Source: JBQTIY01 sp052387675 (GTDB taxonomy: Bacteria > Planctomycetota > B15-G4). Taken from it: a DNA stretch of 64,000 nt. Below the pieces are notes generated by a model, which made no database searches, was not told where the DNA came from, and was given only the letters and a program-made list of their open reading frames with translations. The stretch lies in contig JBQTIY010000012.1 of assembly GCA_052387675.1 (NCBI GenBank), positions 1 through 64,000 on the forward strand, written 5' to 3'. The translations under genes were made by a program, and so were the position numbers. This document shows, piece after piece, positions 42,589 through 52,970 of this stretch. Position 1 is the stretch's first letter. The number at the start of each line of letters is the position of its first letter.

Positions 42589-44492
42589 GTCGCGCTCTCG
42601 ATGCGCCGCAGAGTCCGGCGCTCTCCATGACGCACCGTCAGGCCGGCGGCATCGAAGTGCTCCAGCAGCGGAATCAAATATTTGCGCGTCGTGCCGAGTT
42701 CGTCGCGCAGAGCGGGAATGTCAATCTCGCCGCCGCGGGCCCGGCCGTGCGCTACGAGCTGCTCACGCAGGCCAGCCAAAGTCTCCGCGAGATACCAATG
42801 TGGCCCCACGGCCACGATCTCACCGGCGCCCCGCAGCCGAGCCAGGAGCGCGTTCAGTTCACTTTCGGGCAGGCCGACCAGGGCGGCCGTCACGACAGGC
42901 GGCGCGAGGCCACCGACCTTGAGCCCCTGCAGGAGCCGCTCGCGAGCGGCCTTCAGAGTCGGATTGAGTGAGCCCGTGTGGCCGCGCCGCCGCACGCGTC
43001 CGCCGGCGGCGAGTTCGATGCGCTCGTCTCGGCCGAGCGCGACGCGCAGCCACGCTTCGTCGGAGTCGAGGCGAATGCGCAGTTCCGCCTGGTCCTCCCA
43101 CTCACGCAGCGGATGTTCCCGGTGCAGGTGACGCAGAGCCTCGCAGGCCTCGTCGGCCAGGTCATCCAGCATGGACGCAGTCGCCCAGCGGCCCTCGCCG
43201 CTGGCCACGAGTTCGCCGGACTGAACCAGTGTCGCCAAGAGTCCGGGCAGCGCTTCCGGTGGCTGGCCGAGTTCCAAGGCCAACGCCTCGACATCCAGGC
43301 CCCGTCGGCCGGCGGCCCCGACCGCCACGAGCGCCAAGCGCGCGGGTTCCGCGCCCGCGGCGAGCCGTAGGCGCGCCTCGCTCAGCACGCGTTCCTTGAA
43401 GCGTTTCCAACGGCCGTCGCTGGAAGCCAGGACAGTGCCCCCGCCGAGCACCTCCAGCGTCGCGGCGTGGCGCAACAGGAAGCGGTCGCCTGGGGCGCAC
43501 ACGACGCGCTGCGGCAGCCGCACCTGAACAAAACCGTCCTGGCCCGGAGCCAGCAGATCCGCGTCGAGCAGCACGACTTCGCCGGGCAGTTCTGCCGTGC
43601 CGAAGTGGGCCAGGACCGCTGCGCGATTGCGCAGCGCCAACGCGTGAACATGCTGATAGTGACCTGAGATGTGCCGTCGGGCGGCGAAAGCTCCCGGCGC
43701 GGCCAGGACGTCTCCGCGCCGGACTTCGCTGCGGTCGAGTCCGGTCACGTTGAGCGCCGTGCTGTGTCCGGCACGCCCTCCGCTGCGGCTCTCGCCGTAG
43801 GCCTGGACACCGCGCACGCGCAAGAGCCGGTCGTGACCGACGAGTTCCAGCTCGTCACCGGGTGCGACGAGGCCGCTCACCGGCACACCGGTGACGACCG
43901 TCCCGTGTCCCGGCGCCGAGAACACGCGCTGCACCGGGAGACGGAAGGCACCGTGCGCCTCGCGGTCGGGTACGGCCGCGATGAGCCGATCGAGTACCTG
44001 GCGGAACTCGGGCAGACCGCGGCCACTCAGCGCATCAACCGGCAAGATCGGCGCCCCCTCCAGAAAACTGCCGGCGAGCAGTGTGACCACGTCCAGCCGG
44101 GCCAGTTCCACGAGGTCGGCGTCGACGAGATCGATCTTGCTGAGCACGACGACACCCTGCCGGACTCCGAGCAAGTTGAGAATCGCGAGATGCTCGCGAG
44201 TCTGCGGCATGACACCGTCGTCGGCGGCCACCACCAGGATGGCCACATCCACGGACGTGGCACCGGCCACCATGTTCTTCACGAAGCGTTCGTGGCCAGG
44301 CACATCGATCATGCCGACGAGCGCACCGGAGTCGTGGCGATAGGGCGCAAACCCAAGATCGATCGTCATCCCCCGCTCACGCTCCTCGGCCAGCCGATCG
44401 GGATCCACGCCGGTGAGCGCCCTTACGAGCGAAGACTTGCCATGATCGACATGGCCGGCTGTTCCGAGGATCACACTGCGAATGGCGCTCAT
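42585..44492 (-). CDS. selB: Selenocysteine-specific translation elongation factor
   Basis: 635 aa. It delivers Sec-tRNA(Sec) to UGA codons followed by a SECIS element. GTPase domain: G1 GTAGHVDHGKSSLV (about 10), G2 'RERGMTIDLGF', G3 DVPGHERFVKN (about 63), G4 SKIDLVDAD (about 118). Domains II and III follow ('VVTGVPVSGLVAPGDELEL'), and the C-terminal winged-helix repeats (about 395-635) that bind SECIS end with 'ELGTTRKYLIPLLEHFDAAGLTVRHG.RRTL'. selA, selD and tRNA-Sec are not in the window. It implies that selenoproteins are used elsewhere in the genome. Confidence 0.92.
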   Translation of the reverse strand: MSAIRSVILGTAGHVDHGKSSLVRALTGVDPDRLAEERERGMTIDLGFAPYRHDSGALVGMIDVPGHERFVKNMVAGATSVDVAILVVAADDGVMPQTREHLAILNLLGVRQGVVVLSKIDLVDADLVELARLDVVTLLAGSFLEGAPILPVDALSGRGLPEFRQVLDRLIAAVPDREAHGAFRLPVQRVFSAPGHGTVVTGVPVSGLVAPGDELELVGHDRLLRVRGVQAYGESRSGGRAGHSTALNVTGLDRSEVRRGDVLAAPGAFAARRHISGHYQHVHALALRNRAAVLAHFGTAELPGEVVLLDADLLAPGQDGFVQVRLPQRVVCAPGDRFLLRHAATLEVLGGGTVLASSDGRWKRFKERVLSEARLRLAAGAEPARLALVAVGAAGRRGLDVEALALELGQPPEALPGLLATLVQSGELVASGEGRWATASMLDDLADEACEALRHLHREHPLREWEDQAELRIRLDSDEAWLRVALGRDERIELAAGGRVRRRGHTGSLNPTLKAARERLLQGLKVGGLAPPVVTAALVGLPESELNALLARLRGAGEIVAVGPHWYLAETLAGLREQLVAHGRARGGEIDIPALRDELGTTRKYLIPLLEHFDAAGLTVRHGERRTLRRIESAT

Positions 44493-44547
44493 GCCAGCCG
44501 GTTCGCAGGCCTATGGCCAGAGCCCGACAGCCGGCCCGGTCGGAGCC

Positions 44548-45285
44548 TCACGTCGGCGAGGCTTGCAGGACCTCGGGCAGGTAGATGATGCGCTGGCACG
44601 AGCGGCACGTGATGAGTTCACGCCCCGAGACGAGGCGGCTCCGGTCATTAGGCGTGATCGAGGAGAAGCAGCCCTGACACACACCGCCCTCGACCGGCGC
44701 AACAGCATCGCCGTGGGCGCGGAAGGCGCGGTCGTAGATCTTGAGCACCTCGGCCTCGAGCGCGCGGCGAATTTGCTCGCGGCGTTCGTCGTGCAACTTC
44801 AGTTCGGACTGGTGCTCGGCCAGCTCGGCCTGAGCGCGGTGTTCAAAGGCCGAAAACTCCTGCTTGGCCTCCACGAGGTGCGCCTCGGCTTCCTTGACCA
44901 GGCCCTCACCCTGCTTGATGACCTCGAACTGCTCGAGGATCTGTTCCTCGACTTTGCCCTTCTCCTCCTGCTTGCGGGCGATCTCCGCCTGCAACAGGCT
45001 GTACTCCTGGTTGGTTTTGGCCGACAGCAAGTTGCCTTGCGCCTTCTGCAGTCCGGATTCGCGATCGGCCAGATCCAGTTCCAGCGATTTCAGGTGCGTT
45101 CGGAAGCCCTGATGCTTTTGGCGCGCCGCCTCGAGTCCGGCCTGCGCCCCGGCGCTATCGCGCTGCCGAGCCGCCAGGATTCGCGGCACCGCATCGAGGA
45201 GTTGGCGCACCTCGCCACGTAGACGATCAACGTCCCTGAGGGCGACGAGATGAAACGTTAGTTGCCGCTGGTCTTCGCGCGTCAC
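44548..45285 (-). CDS. Coiled-coil protein with C4-type zinc ribbon (CT398/DUF164 type)
   Basis: 245 aa with a GTG start at 45285; a TTG a few codons upstream is an alternative, and neither has a clear ribosome binding site. About 160 residues of heptad-like coiled coil (rich in Leu, Glu, Gln, Lys) lead to a C-terminal zinc ribbon with CQGC near residue 195 and CRSC near 222. This is the layout of the CT398/HP0958 family, which is linked to flagellar and secretion function in some bacteria and often sits by dnaG-rpoD. Here it lies 89 bases after rpoD, in the same direction, before selB. Exact role unknown. Confidence 0.8.
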   Translation of the reverse strand: MTREDQRQLTFHLVALRDVDRLRGEVRQLLDAVPRILAARQRDSAGAQAGLEAARQKHQGFRTHLKSLELDLADRESGLQKAQGNLLSAKTNQEYSLLQAEIARKQEEKGKVEEQILEQFEVIKQGEGLVKEAEAHLVEAKQEFSAFEHRAQAELAEHQSELKLHDERREQIRRALEAEVLKIYDRAFRAHGDAVAPVEGGVCQGCFSSITPNDRSRLVSGRELITCRSCQRIIYLPEVLQASPT

Positions 45286-45373
45286 GAGTCGAGTGGAGAG
45301 GGACAAGAGCGGAGTCGCCACCCTACCAGACGGCTCAGCGTCGAAAAAGGGGGCGCCCCGACTCCAGCCCGCC

Positions 45374-47160
<1,787 letters not shown>

Positions 47161-47164
<4 letters not shown>

Positions 47165-48978
47165 GAGGTTCCGGCTCCCGAAAGGGGAAGACTGCGGGCG
47201 TCCGCCGAGTTTTGAAGGCTCGACTGAACGTCCTTGAGGGCTGTTCCATTCCATGCGATGTCAGGGCGCGCCAGCGCCAGACGGCGCGCCTCGCGCGCCT
47301 GTTCGTCGGCATGCAGCCGACGCAGGTGCTCGATGGCCTCGCCCCACTCCGGCAGCAGAACTCCCGGCGGCGGGAGCAGGGCCCGCTCCAGTGTGGCGCG
47401 CAGTGCCGGGGCGCGTTCTTGGGCGGCTTCGAGCCAGGCTCCGGACTCCACGACCGCGGACGGATTCGTCCGCAGGAGTTCCTCGGCGATGGCCAGAAGT
47501 TCCACCGCGGCGGGATGAGTCAGTGCTCCAGCGTCACGCAGGCCCGCCACGCACGTCAGGCGGTCCGGCTGAGAGGCCAGCCCCGCGACCGCGGCGAACT
47601 GACTACGGACCTGAGCGTTCACAGGCGCAACCGGGGCGTTGACAACTCGGCTACGAGCAACGGGCACGACGCCCGCGCTGGCATCGGCACGGAGCAGATT
47701 GCGGTCGACACCGCAGGTGCGCGCAACGTCCGCAACGATTGACTCCCGGCGCAGCGGATCCTCGAGGCGCTGGCAGAGATCGAGCGCCTCGCGGGCGACG
47801 CGCTCGCGCAAGCCGGGCAGTCCGGCATCGTGCTGAGCGAGCATGCGTCGACAGAGGAAGGCCACGCTGCCGAGACCTTCCGTCTCGAGGAAGGCATCAA
47901 AGTCGGCCCGGCTGTGTGTGGCAAACCAGTCGCAGGGATCCATGTCACTCGGCAGCAGCAGGACGCGGCACTCCAGGCCGGCGCTCAACACCATGCGGGC
48001 GGCGCGCTCGGCGGCCTGCTGTCCGGCCGCATCGCCGTCGAAAACCAGGACGAGATTGCTGACTCGCGTGCGGACGAGTTTGAGGTGGTCCACCGTGAAG
48101 CTGGTGCCCATCGTGGCGACCGCCTCATCGAGGCCGCTCTGATGGGCCATCATCACGTCGGTGTAGCCCTCCATCACAACGAGGCGCCGGGAGCGCGCCA
48201 GGGCCCGGGCGGCCTTGTCGAGGCCATAAAGCAGCCGGCCTTTGTTGAACCAGGCCGTTTCGCGAGTGTTCACATACTTGGGGCCATCCTGGGCGTCGTC
48301 GAGACGGCGCGCCCCGAAGCCGACCAGAACTCCATGGGCGTCCCGAATTCCAAAACCCAGGCGCCCACCGAAGGCTGCCGTGAAGCCCGCCGCTTCCATT
48401 TGAGCCGCATCAAGCGCGGCCGACTTCACACCGCGCATAAGGTCGCGCGGAATGAAACCAATATCGAACTGCTTGAGAGTCTGCTCCTGAAAACCACGTT
48501 GGCGGATATAGGCAAGCGCAGCCTGTCCTGCCGGCTGCATGAGTGTGCGGCGGAAGCCTTCCAGGGCTGCATCCAACGTGGCACGGTGACGCCGAGCCTC
48601 AGCCACACGCCGGCGCTCCTCGGGACTGGTGGAGCCCAGTTCCACACCAACTCGTTGGGCGAGCAGTTCGAGTGCCTCGCGGAAGCCGACACCGCGGGTC
48701 TTCTGCACGAAACTGAAGACGTCGCCGCTCTCTCCGCAGCCAAAGCACTTGTACAGGCCGACTGACGGCCGCACATGAAACGAGGGCGTGGACTCCTGGT
48801 GGAACGGGCAGCAAGCCCAGTAGTCGTCGGCGCCCCTTGAGCGCAAGTCACCGACCACTTCGGCCACAATCTCGCGCAGATTGACTCGCTCTTTGACGAG
48901 CGACTTCTCCGCGTCACGCTCTGGAGATCGCTCCCGAGCCGGCGGTCCACTGGCGGCTCCACGAGCAGCGTCCGTCAT
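47161..48978 (-). CDS. dnaG: DNA primase
   Basis: 605 aa from the ATG at 48978, which has AGGAG 7 bases upstream. It makes RNA primers at the replication fork. The N-terminal CHC2 zinc ribbon is CCPFHQESTPSF..RPSVGLYKCFGCGESGD (about 55-87). The TOPRIM catalytic domain has EGYTDVMMAHQSGLDEAVATMGTS (about 280) and VFDGDAAGQQA (about 320). The C-terminal third (450-605) is poorly conserved, as expected for the helicase-binding part. Followed by overlapping rpoD, the classic macromolecular-synthesis arrangement (rpsU is absent here). Confidence 0.95.
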
Positions 48979-49366
48979 GCCGAGCTCCTGGTCTGAGCAG
49001 CCCGCTGAGCGGCCGCGCGGTGTCCGGCGAGCCTGCGCCCTGAACGGACTCCGGGCCCAACGGCTCGGCGACTCAACACGACCTGACTCCACGCTCTCAC
49101 GCCAACTCCAGGACGGCTGCGCACCCACGGCTGCGCACCTGAAAAAGCGACCCAGCGACGGGCCCACACACCAAAACGGCTCTGCACTCTGCGGATGGAC
49201 GAGTTCCGAACCCGGTTTCCGGAGTCCGGCAACAATTCCCGTGAGGATAGCCCCCCTCATCTTGGCGGCAAACCACCGCAAAGATTCTTTGAGCTGCCTA
49301 CACGCCTTCCGCTGGGCGACGTTCCGCCAGCAGCGTCCGCCACACACGCCCGGCGTCAGCCGGTTC
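48979..49366. other. Non-coding gap between rsmA and dnaG
   Basis: About 390 bases without a convincing gene. It contains the ribosome binding site of dnaG, a possible dnaG promoter at 49244-49271 and short ccgg-rich inverted repeats (around 49207-49230). No tRNA, known small RNA or open frame with protein character was seen. Confidence 0.55.
49244..49271 (-). promoter_or_regulatory. Possible sigma-70 promoter of dnaG-rpoD
   Basis: Minus-strand TTGCCG (49271-49266), 16-base spacer, TATCCT (49249-49244). The same -10 hexamer and spacer length recur at the rplM promoter. The leader to the dnaG ATG would be about 260 bases. Confidence 0.3.
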
Positions 49367-50257
49367 TTAAGAGCGATTGCGCCCGCTCAGAGCGTTTTGA
49401 GCCCATTCAAGGGCCAAGTGCAATAATTGTACCGACGGCAGGTCCTCGGCGCGCATCTTTTCTTCCCCGGCTCCCACGGCGAGGCGGGCCACCACGGCGG
49501 AGGGGCTGAGCCCCGAAGCCGCCGAGACTGAGTTGACCAAGGTCTTGCGCCGATTGTGGAAGGCAAGGGGAAGAAACGCTGCAAGTGCTTGGTAGCACAA
49601 CGGTTCGAGTCGAGGCGTAACGCGTTCAAAGTGCGTGACGACAGACCGGATCGTTGGTGCCGGCCAAAAGGATTGCGCCGGGACTTGGCGGAGCACCCGG
49701 CCAGGGGACGAAAGCTGGCAAAGCACAGAGAGGGGCCCGAAACCCGACTCTCCGGACTTGGCGACCAGCCGGACGGCCACTTCCCGCTGGAGCATGACGA
49801 CCATGCGGCGCGGGCAGTCTGGATGCTCGAACAGGGCCCCGAGCAGCGGCGCGGAAATGTTGTAGGGCAGATTCGCGACCAAGAGGGCCTGCTCGCTCAG
49901 ACTCGCGCTCAGTTCGGGAGCAAGCCGCCGCCCACCCGGCAAAACATCGCCCTGAACCCAGCGCAAGCGGACCTGAAGATCGGGCTCGATCAGGGACCTC
50001 GCGGCCACTTCGACACGCGCGTCGACTTCGAAGGCTGTCACCGTCGCGCCAGTGGCTAGCAGGTGACGCGTGAGCAGCCCTGGGCCCGGGCCGATCTCAA
50101 GTACGTGGTCGTCAGGGCCGACACCTGCGTCGCGCACGATGGCCGCCAGCAGGTTGTTGTCGAGCAGAAAGTTCTGCCCGTGCCGACGACGCGGCGGGGC
50201 TGCGGCGACTTCCAGCGCCGCGCGCAAGCGGCTCAGGCTGACGGGCTCCAGGTTCAC
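49367..50257 (-). CDS. rsmA: 16S rRNA (adenine1518/1519-N6)-dimethyltransferase
   Basis: 296 aa with a GTG start. It dimethylates two adjacent adenosines near the 3' end of 16S rRNA during 30S maturation. The SAM-binding HGQNFLLD start is followed by VLEIGPGPGLLTRHL (motif I, about 50), FEVDARV, VQGDVL and the catalytic ANLPYNISAPL (NLPY, about 128). The C-terminal helical rRNA-binding domain is intact. Very short leader after the hairpin terminator of the OmpA-like gene; the rsmA promoter must lie in or upstream of that region, or the genes are cotranscribed. Confidence 0.94.
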   Translation of the reverse strand: MNLEPVSLSRLRAALEVAAAPPRRRHGQNFLLDNNLLAAIVRDAGVGPDDHVLEIGPGPGLLTRHLLATGATVTAFEVDARVEVAARSLIEPDLQVRLRWVQGDVLPGGRRLAPELSASLSEQALLVANLPYNISAPLLGALFEHPDCPRRMVVMLQREVAVRLVAKSGESGFGPLSVLCQLSSPGRVLRQVPAQSFWPAPTIRSVVTHFERVTPRLEPLCYQALAAFLPLAFHNRRKTLVNSVSAASGLSPSAVVARLAVGAGEEKMRAEDLPSVQLLHLALEWAQNALSGRNRS

Positions 50258-50259
50258 GG

Positions 50260-50304
50260 CAGAAACAGCAGGGGCGCTCCCCGCACTCGGGAAGCGCCCC
50301 TGCT
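50260..50304 (-). terminator. 12-bp hairpin between the OmpA-like gene and rsmA
   Basis: Perfect stem agcaggggcgct / agcgcccctgct (50267-50278 with 50293-50304), loop 14 bases, followed on the minus strand by GTTTCTG. It ends the OmpA-like gene (stop at 50319); the T-tract is weak, so partial readthrough into rsmA is possible. Confidence 0.6.
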
Positions 50305-50318
50305 CGCCTGGATTGGAA

Positions 50319-51044
50319 TCAGTTCGGAGACGCGGTCGTGTTCAGCACCTCGCCCAACATGATCTCGACCCGCCGGTTCTTCTTCTTCGCCTCGGGACTG
50401 TTGCCTTCGGCCAGCGGACGGTTCGGACCGTACGACTGCAGGGAGATGCGATCCTCAGGGATCCCCTTGCTGACCAGGAACTCGAGCACTGACATCGCGC
50501 GGTGGGCGCCGAGATGAATGTTGCCGCGAGTCCAAACATCTGCCGTCAGCTTGATCGGGTCGGAGTCCGTGTGACCGACGACCGTGATCGGGAACTTGGT
50601 CGCCTTCAGCTCCTCGGCCAGATTCGTGAGGATGACCTGACCTTCCTTGGTGATCTTGTCGCTGCCTGGCGCGAAAACGACATCGCCCTGTGCCCGATAG
50701 CCATATTGGCCCGACGCGGAGTCCACGAAAAACGCCGTGCCGTCAATCGGATTGATGGCCTTGGCCTTCTTCAACTCTTCGATCTTGGCCAGCAGAGCCG
50801 CCTTCTCGGCCAGGAGCTGGTCGGCCATGGCCGCCTTGTCCTGCAGAGCTGAGCGCTGTCCGTCGATGTCGACGAGCATGCCCTCGGTGTCGCGCAGGCT
50901 GCTCTCGGTTTGATTGAGTTCCGCCTGCGCCTTCGCGAGGCGATCCTGCGTCTCGAGGTACTCACCTCGCGAAACGCAGCCCGGCATGAGCAGCGCACTG
51001 CCGAGGAGAACGACGAGCCATGACTTCTTGGTGTGGAACAACAC
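50319..51044 (-). CDS. OmpA/MotB-domain lipoprotein
   Basis: 241 aa with a GTG start; GGGAGG lies 9 bases upstream. The lipobox is LMPGC (Cys about 23). Residues 28-95 are a coiled coil, and residues 110-230 are an OmpA-like peptidoglycan-binding domain: 'GDVVFAPGSDKITKEG', 'ITVVGHTDSDPIKLT', 'LGAHRAMSVLEFLVSKGIPEDRISLQSYGPNRPLA', then 'NRRVEIML'. It resembles Pal and related envelope linkers that tie the outer membrane to the cell wall. It is cotranscribed at the end of a run of secretion and regulatory genes (51-56 kb); a hairpin terminator follows. Confidence 0.9.
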   Translation of the reverse strand: MLFHTKKSWLVVLLGSALLMPGCVSRGEYLETQDRLAKAQAELNQTESSLRDTEGMLVDIDGQRSALQDKAAMADQLLAEKAALLAKIEELKKAKAINPIDGTAFFVDSASGQYGYRAQGDVVFAPGSDKITKEGQVILTNLAEELKATKFPITVVGHTDSDPIKLTADVWTRGNIHLGAHRAMSVLEFLVSKGIPEDRISLQSYGPNRPLAEGNSPEAKKKNRRVEIMLGEVLNTTASPN

Positions 51045-51106
51045 TGGTGGATCCCTCCCGCTAAGGATGTGGTGACGACGGCAGAGACCTCTCTGCCGCC
51101 TTGAAT

Positions 51107-51700
51107 TCAGGAAAAGAGATTCGCAACGGCCTTCGAAACGGCGTTGCTCGGACGGCCGCCAGCCGCATCGAGCACGACGAAGTTGGCCAACACAAGCACG
51201 ATGAGACCGACGACGAGCAGACTGAGCATGCCCACGCCTTCTGCGGCGACCTCGACCGGCTCGGCGGCGCGCGCTGGGCGCTTGCCGGCTGCCGCCGTCG
51301 AACGGCCAGCTCGCACAGGCTTCTCCGCGTCGGTGGCGTCGCCGCCCAGGTCGAGTTCCTCGAGCTTGGGGGCAACCGCCGGCTCGTCGACCAGGAGCAA
51401 CTCTTCCAGGTCATCGGAGTGCGGGGCGGCTGCGGGCAGGGCGGCCTTGCTGGGCGCTGCGGCCGGCGCGGGCGCATCCAGATCCTCAAGGTCTAGCTCG
51501 AGATCGTCGAGCTCGAGATCGTCCCCTGCCGCGGGAGCCTTGTCGGCGAGCCGGGCGACGTCCTCCGCCTTGAAGCGCATCGTGTTCTTGTCGCGGAAGG
51601 CCCGAATCTCACCCGCCGAGACGAGCCGCTTGAGCTGCTCTTCCTCGAGCTTGAGATTCTTGAGGACTTCCTCGAACGAGATGTATTCTTTGTCGGCCAC
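51107..51700 (-). CDS. HTH (MerR/excisionase-like) protein with a C-terminal membrane segment
   Basis: 197 aa with a GTG start; GGAG lies about 9 bases upstream. Residues 1-50 form a winged-helix/excisionase-like HTH ('EYISFEEVLKNLKLEEEQLKRLVSAGEIRAFRD' with the 'KNTMRFKAEDVARLAD' wing). Residues 55-80 are an acidic Asp/Glu/Leu repeat ('DDLELDDLELDLEDLD'), a low-complexity middle follows, and a single membrane segment lies near 160-180. Family architecture is one I associate with planctomycetes, with unknown function. It may tether a regulatory or scaffolding HTH at the membrane. Located between gspF and the OmpA-like lipoprotein, all in the same direction. Confidence 0.75.
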   Translation of the reverse strand: MADKEYISFEEVLKNLKLEEEQLKRLVSAGEIRAFRDKNTMRFKAEDVARLADKAPAAGDDLELDDLELDLEDLDAPAPAAAPSKAALPAAAPHSDDLEELLLVDEPAVAPKLEELDLGGDATDAEKPVRAGRSTAAAGKRPARAAEPVEVAAEGVGMLSLLVVGLIVLVLANFVVLDAAGGRPSNAVSKAVANLFS

Positions 51701-51836
51701 GCGCGCTGTCTCCGAAGGTCTTTCCAGGGGATCTTAGGAGCGCGAATTCGGGCTTGCAACCAAGCCCTGTCGCGCAGACCGCGCTCCCTCCGGGGAGTGG
51801 TTGACCTGAGCCACCCCGGTTCCGCTCTGAAATTCA

Positions 51837-51870
51837 GGGCCTTTTGGCCCAGTTGCCGGGCTCACCCGGC
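51837..51870 (-). terminator. Two short hairpins after gspF
   Basis: gccggg / cccggc (51855-51870, overlapping the gspF stop) and gggcc / ggccc with an AAAA loop (51837-51850) on the minus strand. The T-tract is weak. They could end the gspE-gspF transcript before the HTH gene. Confidence 0.4.
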
Positions 51871-52968
51871 CTGAAGGGAGTCCATGATCCTCACGATCGG
51901 CAGGAAGAGCGAGATGACAATGAAGCCCACCAGCACTGCCATCACCAGCAGAATGGCCGGCTCCAGGACCTTGAAGAGCGTCGCCACCCCGCGGTCCACC
52001 TCGATCTCGAAGGTGTCGGCGACTCGCAGAAGCATCTTGTCGAGCTGGCCGGTCTCCTCGCCGACATCAATCATGTTCACGACCAGCTCGTCGAAGACGC
52101 CGCTCTCGGCGAGGGGCTGGGCGATCGTGTCGCCCTCGCGGATGCTGTCGTGCACATCTCCAACGGCCTCCTCAAGCACGCGGTTCGGGATGGCCGCCTT
52201 GACGATGGCCAGGGCTTCCAGAATCGGGACGCCGCTCTGCAGCAGCGTGCCCAGCGTGCGCGTGAAGCGCGCCACGATCGTCTTGCGCTGCAGTTCACCG
52301 GCGATGGGCACGCGCAGCAGCCAGCCGTCGACGCGACGCGCGAAGACTTCGCTGCGCAGCGCGAGCCGAAAGCCCACGAAAGCTAGCAGCGGCACGGCCA
52401 GCACCAGATACCAATAGCTGAGCAGCACGTCCGACAACCCGATGAGCAGCGCCGTCGGCACGGGCATCTCGGCGTCGAAACTGCTGAAGATCTCCTCGAA
52501 CTTCGGCACGACGAAGACCATCACGAAGAGCACGACCGCTCCGGCAAAGCTCAGCAGCAGCAGCGGGTAGGTCAGCGCCGACTTGATCTGGGCCTTGATG
52601 TGCTCGCTCTTCCCGGAAAACTCAGCCAGCCTTTCCAGGATGGTGCCCAGCACACCGCCGGCCTCACCGGCGCGCACCATGTTCACGTAGAGCCGGTCGA
52701 AGACCTGCGGGTACTTGGCCAGAGCATCCGAGAGCGTGGCGCCGCCCTCGACATCCTCCGACACGGCGGTGATCACGTCTCGGAAGGGACCCACACGGAG
52801 CTGCCCTTCGAGAATGCGCAGACAGCGCACGAGTGGCAGGCCCGCATTGACGAGGGTGGAGAGTTGCGCCGTGAACTGGGCCAGCAGCTTCGACGACACC
52901 GTGCGTCGGGCGAAGAGGCGCGCTGGCGGCGCGGCAGGTCTGGCAACGGCGCTTCGGGAGGCAGCCAT
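51862..52968 (-). CDS. gspF: Type II secretion / type IV pilus inner-membrane platform protein (GspF/PilC)
   Basis: 368 aa, a little shorter than the usual 400 because the N-terminal extension is reduced. It carries two repeated GspF domains ('LLAQFTAQLSTLVNAGLPLVRCLRILE', 'RFTRTLGTLLQSGVPILEALAIVKAAIPN') with membrane segments near residues 145, 195 and 340. The protein anchors the assembly ATPase to the inner-membrane platform. It follows gspE1 by 2 bases. With no pilin, GspD or GspG genes in the window, the machine could be a type II secretion system or a type IV pilus. Confidence 0.92.
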   Translation of the reverse strand: MAASRSAVARPAAPPARLFARRTVSSKLLAQFTAQLSTLVNAGLPLVRCLRILEGQLRVGPFRDVITAVSEDVEGGATLSDALAKYPQVFDRLYVNMVRAGEAGGVLGTILERLAEFSGKSEHIKAQIKSALTYPLLLLSFAGAVVLFVMVFVVPKFEEIFSSFDAEMPVPTALLIGLSDVLLSYWYLVLAVPLLAFVGFRLALRSEVFARRVDGWLLRVPIAGELQRKTIVARFTRTLGTLLQSGVPILEALAIVKAAIPNRVLEEAVGDVHDSIREGDTIAQPLAESGVFDELVVNMIDVGEETGQLDKMLLRVADTFEIEVDRGVATLFKVLEPAILLVMAVLVGFIVISLFLPIVRIMDSLQAG

Positions 52969-52970
52969 GC

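Noticed and set aside
44493..44547. Possible tRNA-Sec because of a ggttcgcaggcc string near selB
   Set aside because: The space is far too short for a tRNA-Sec of about 95 bases and no acceptor or long variable arm is present.
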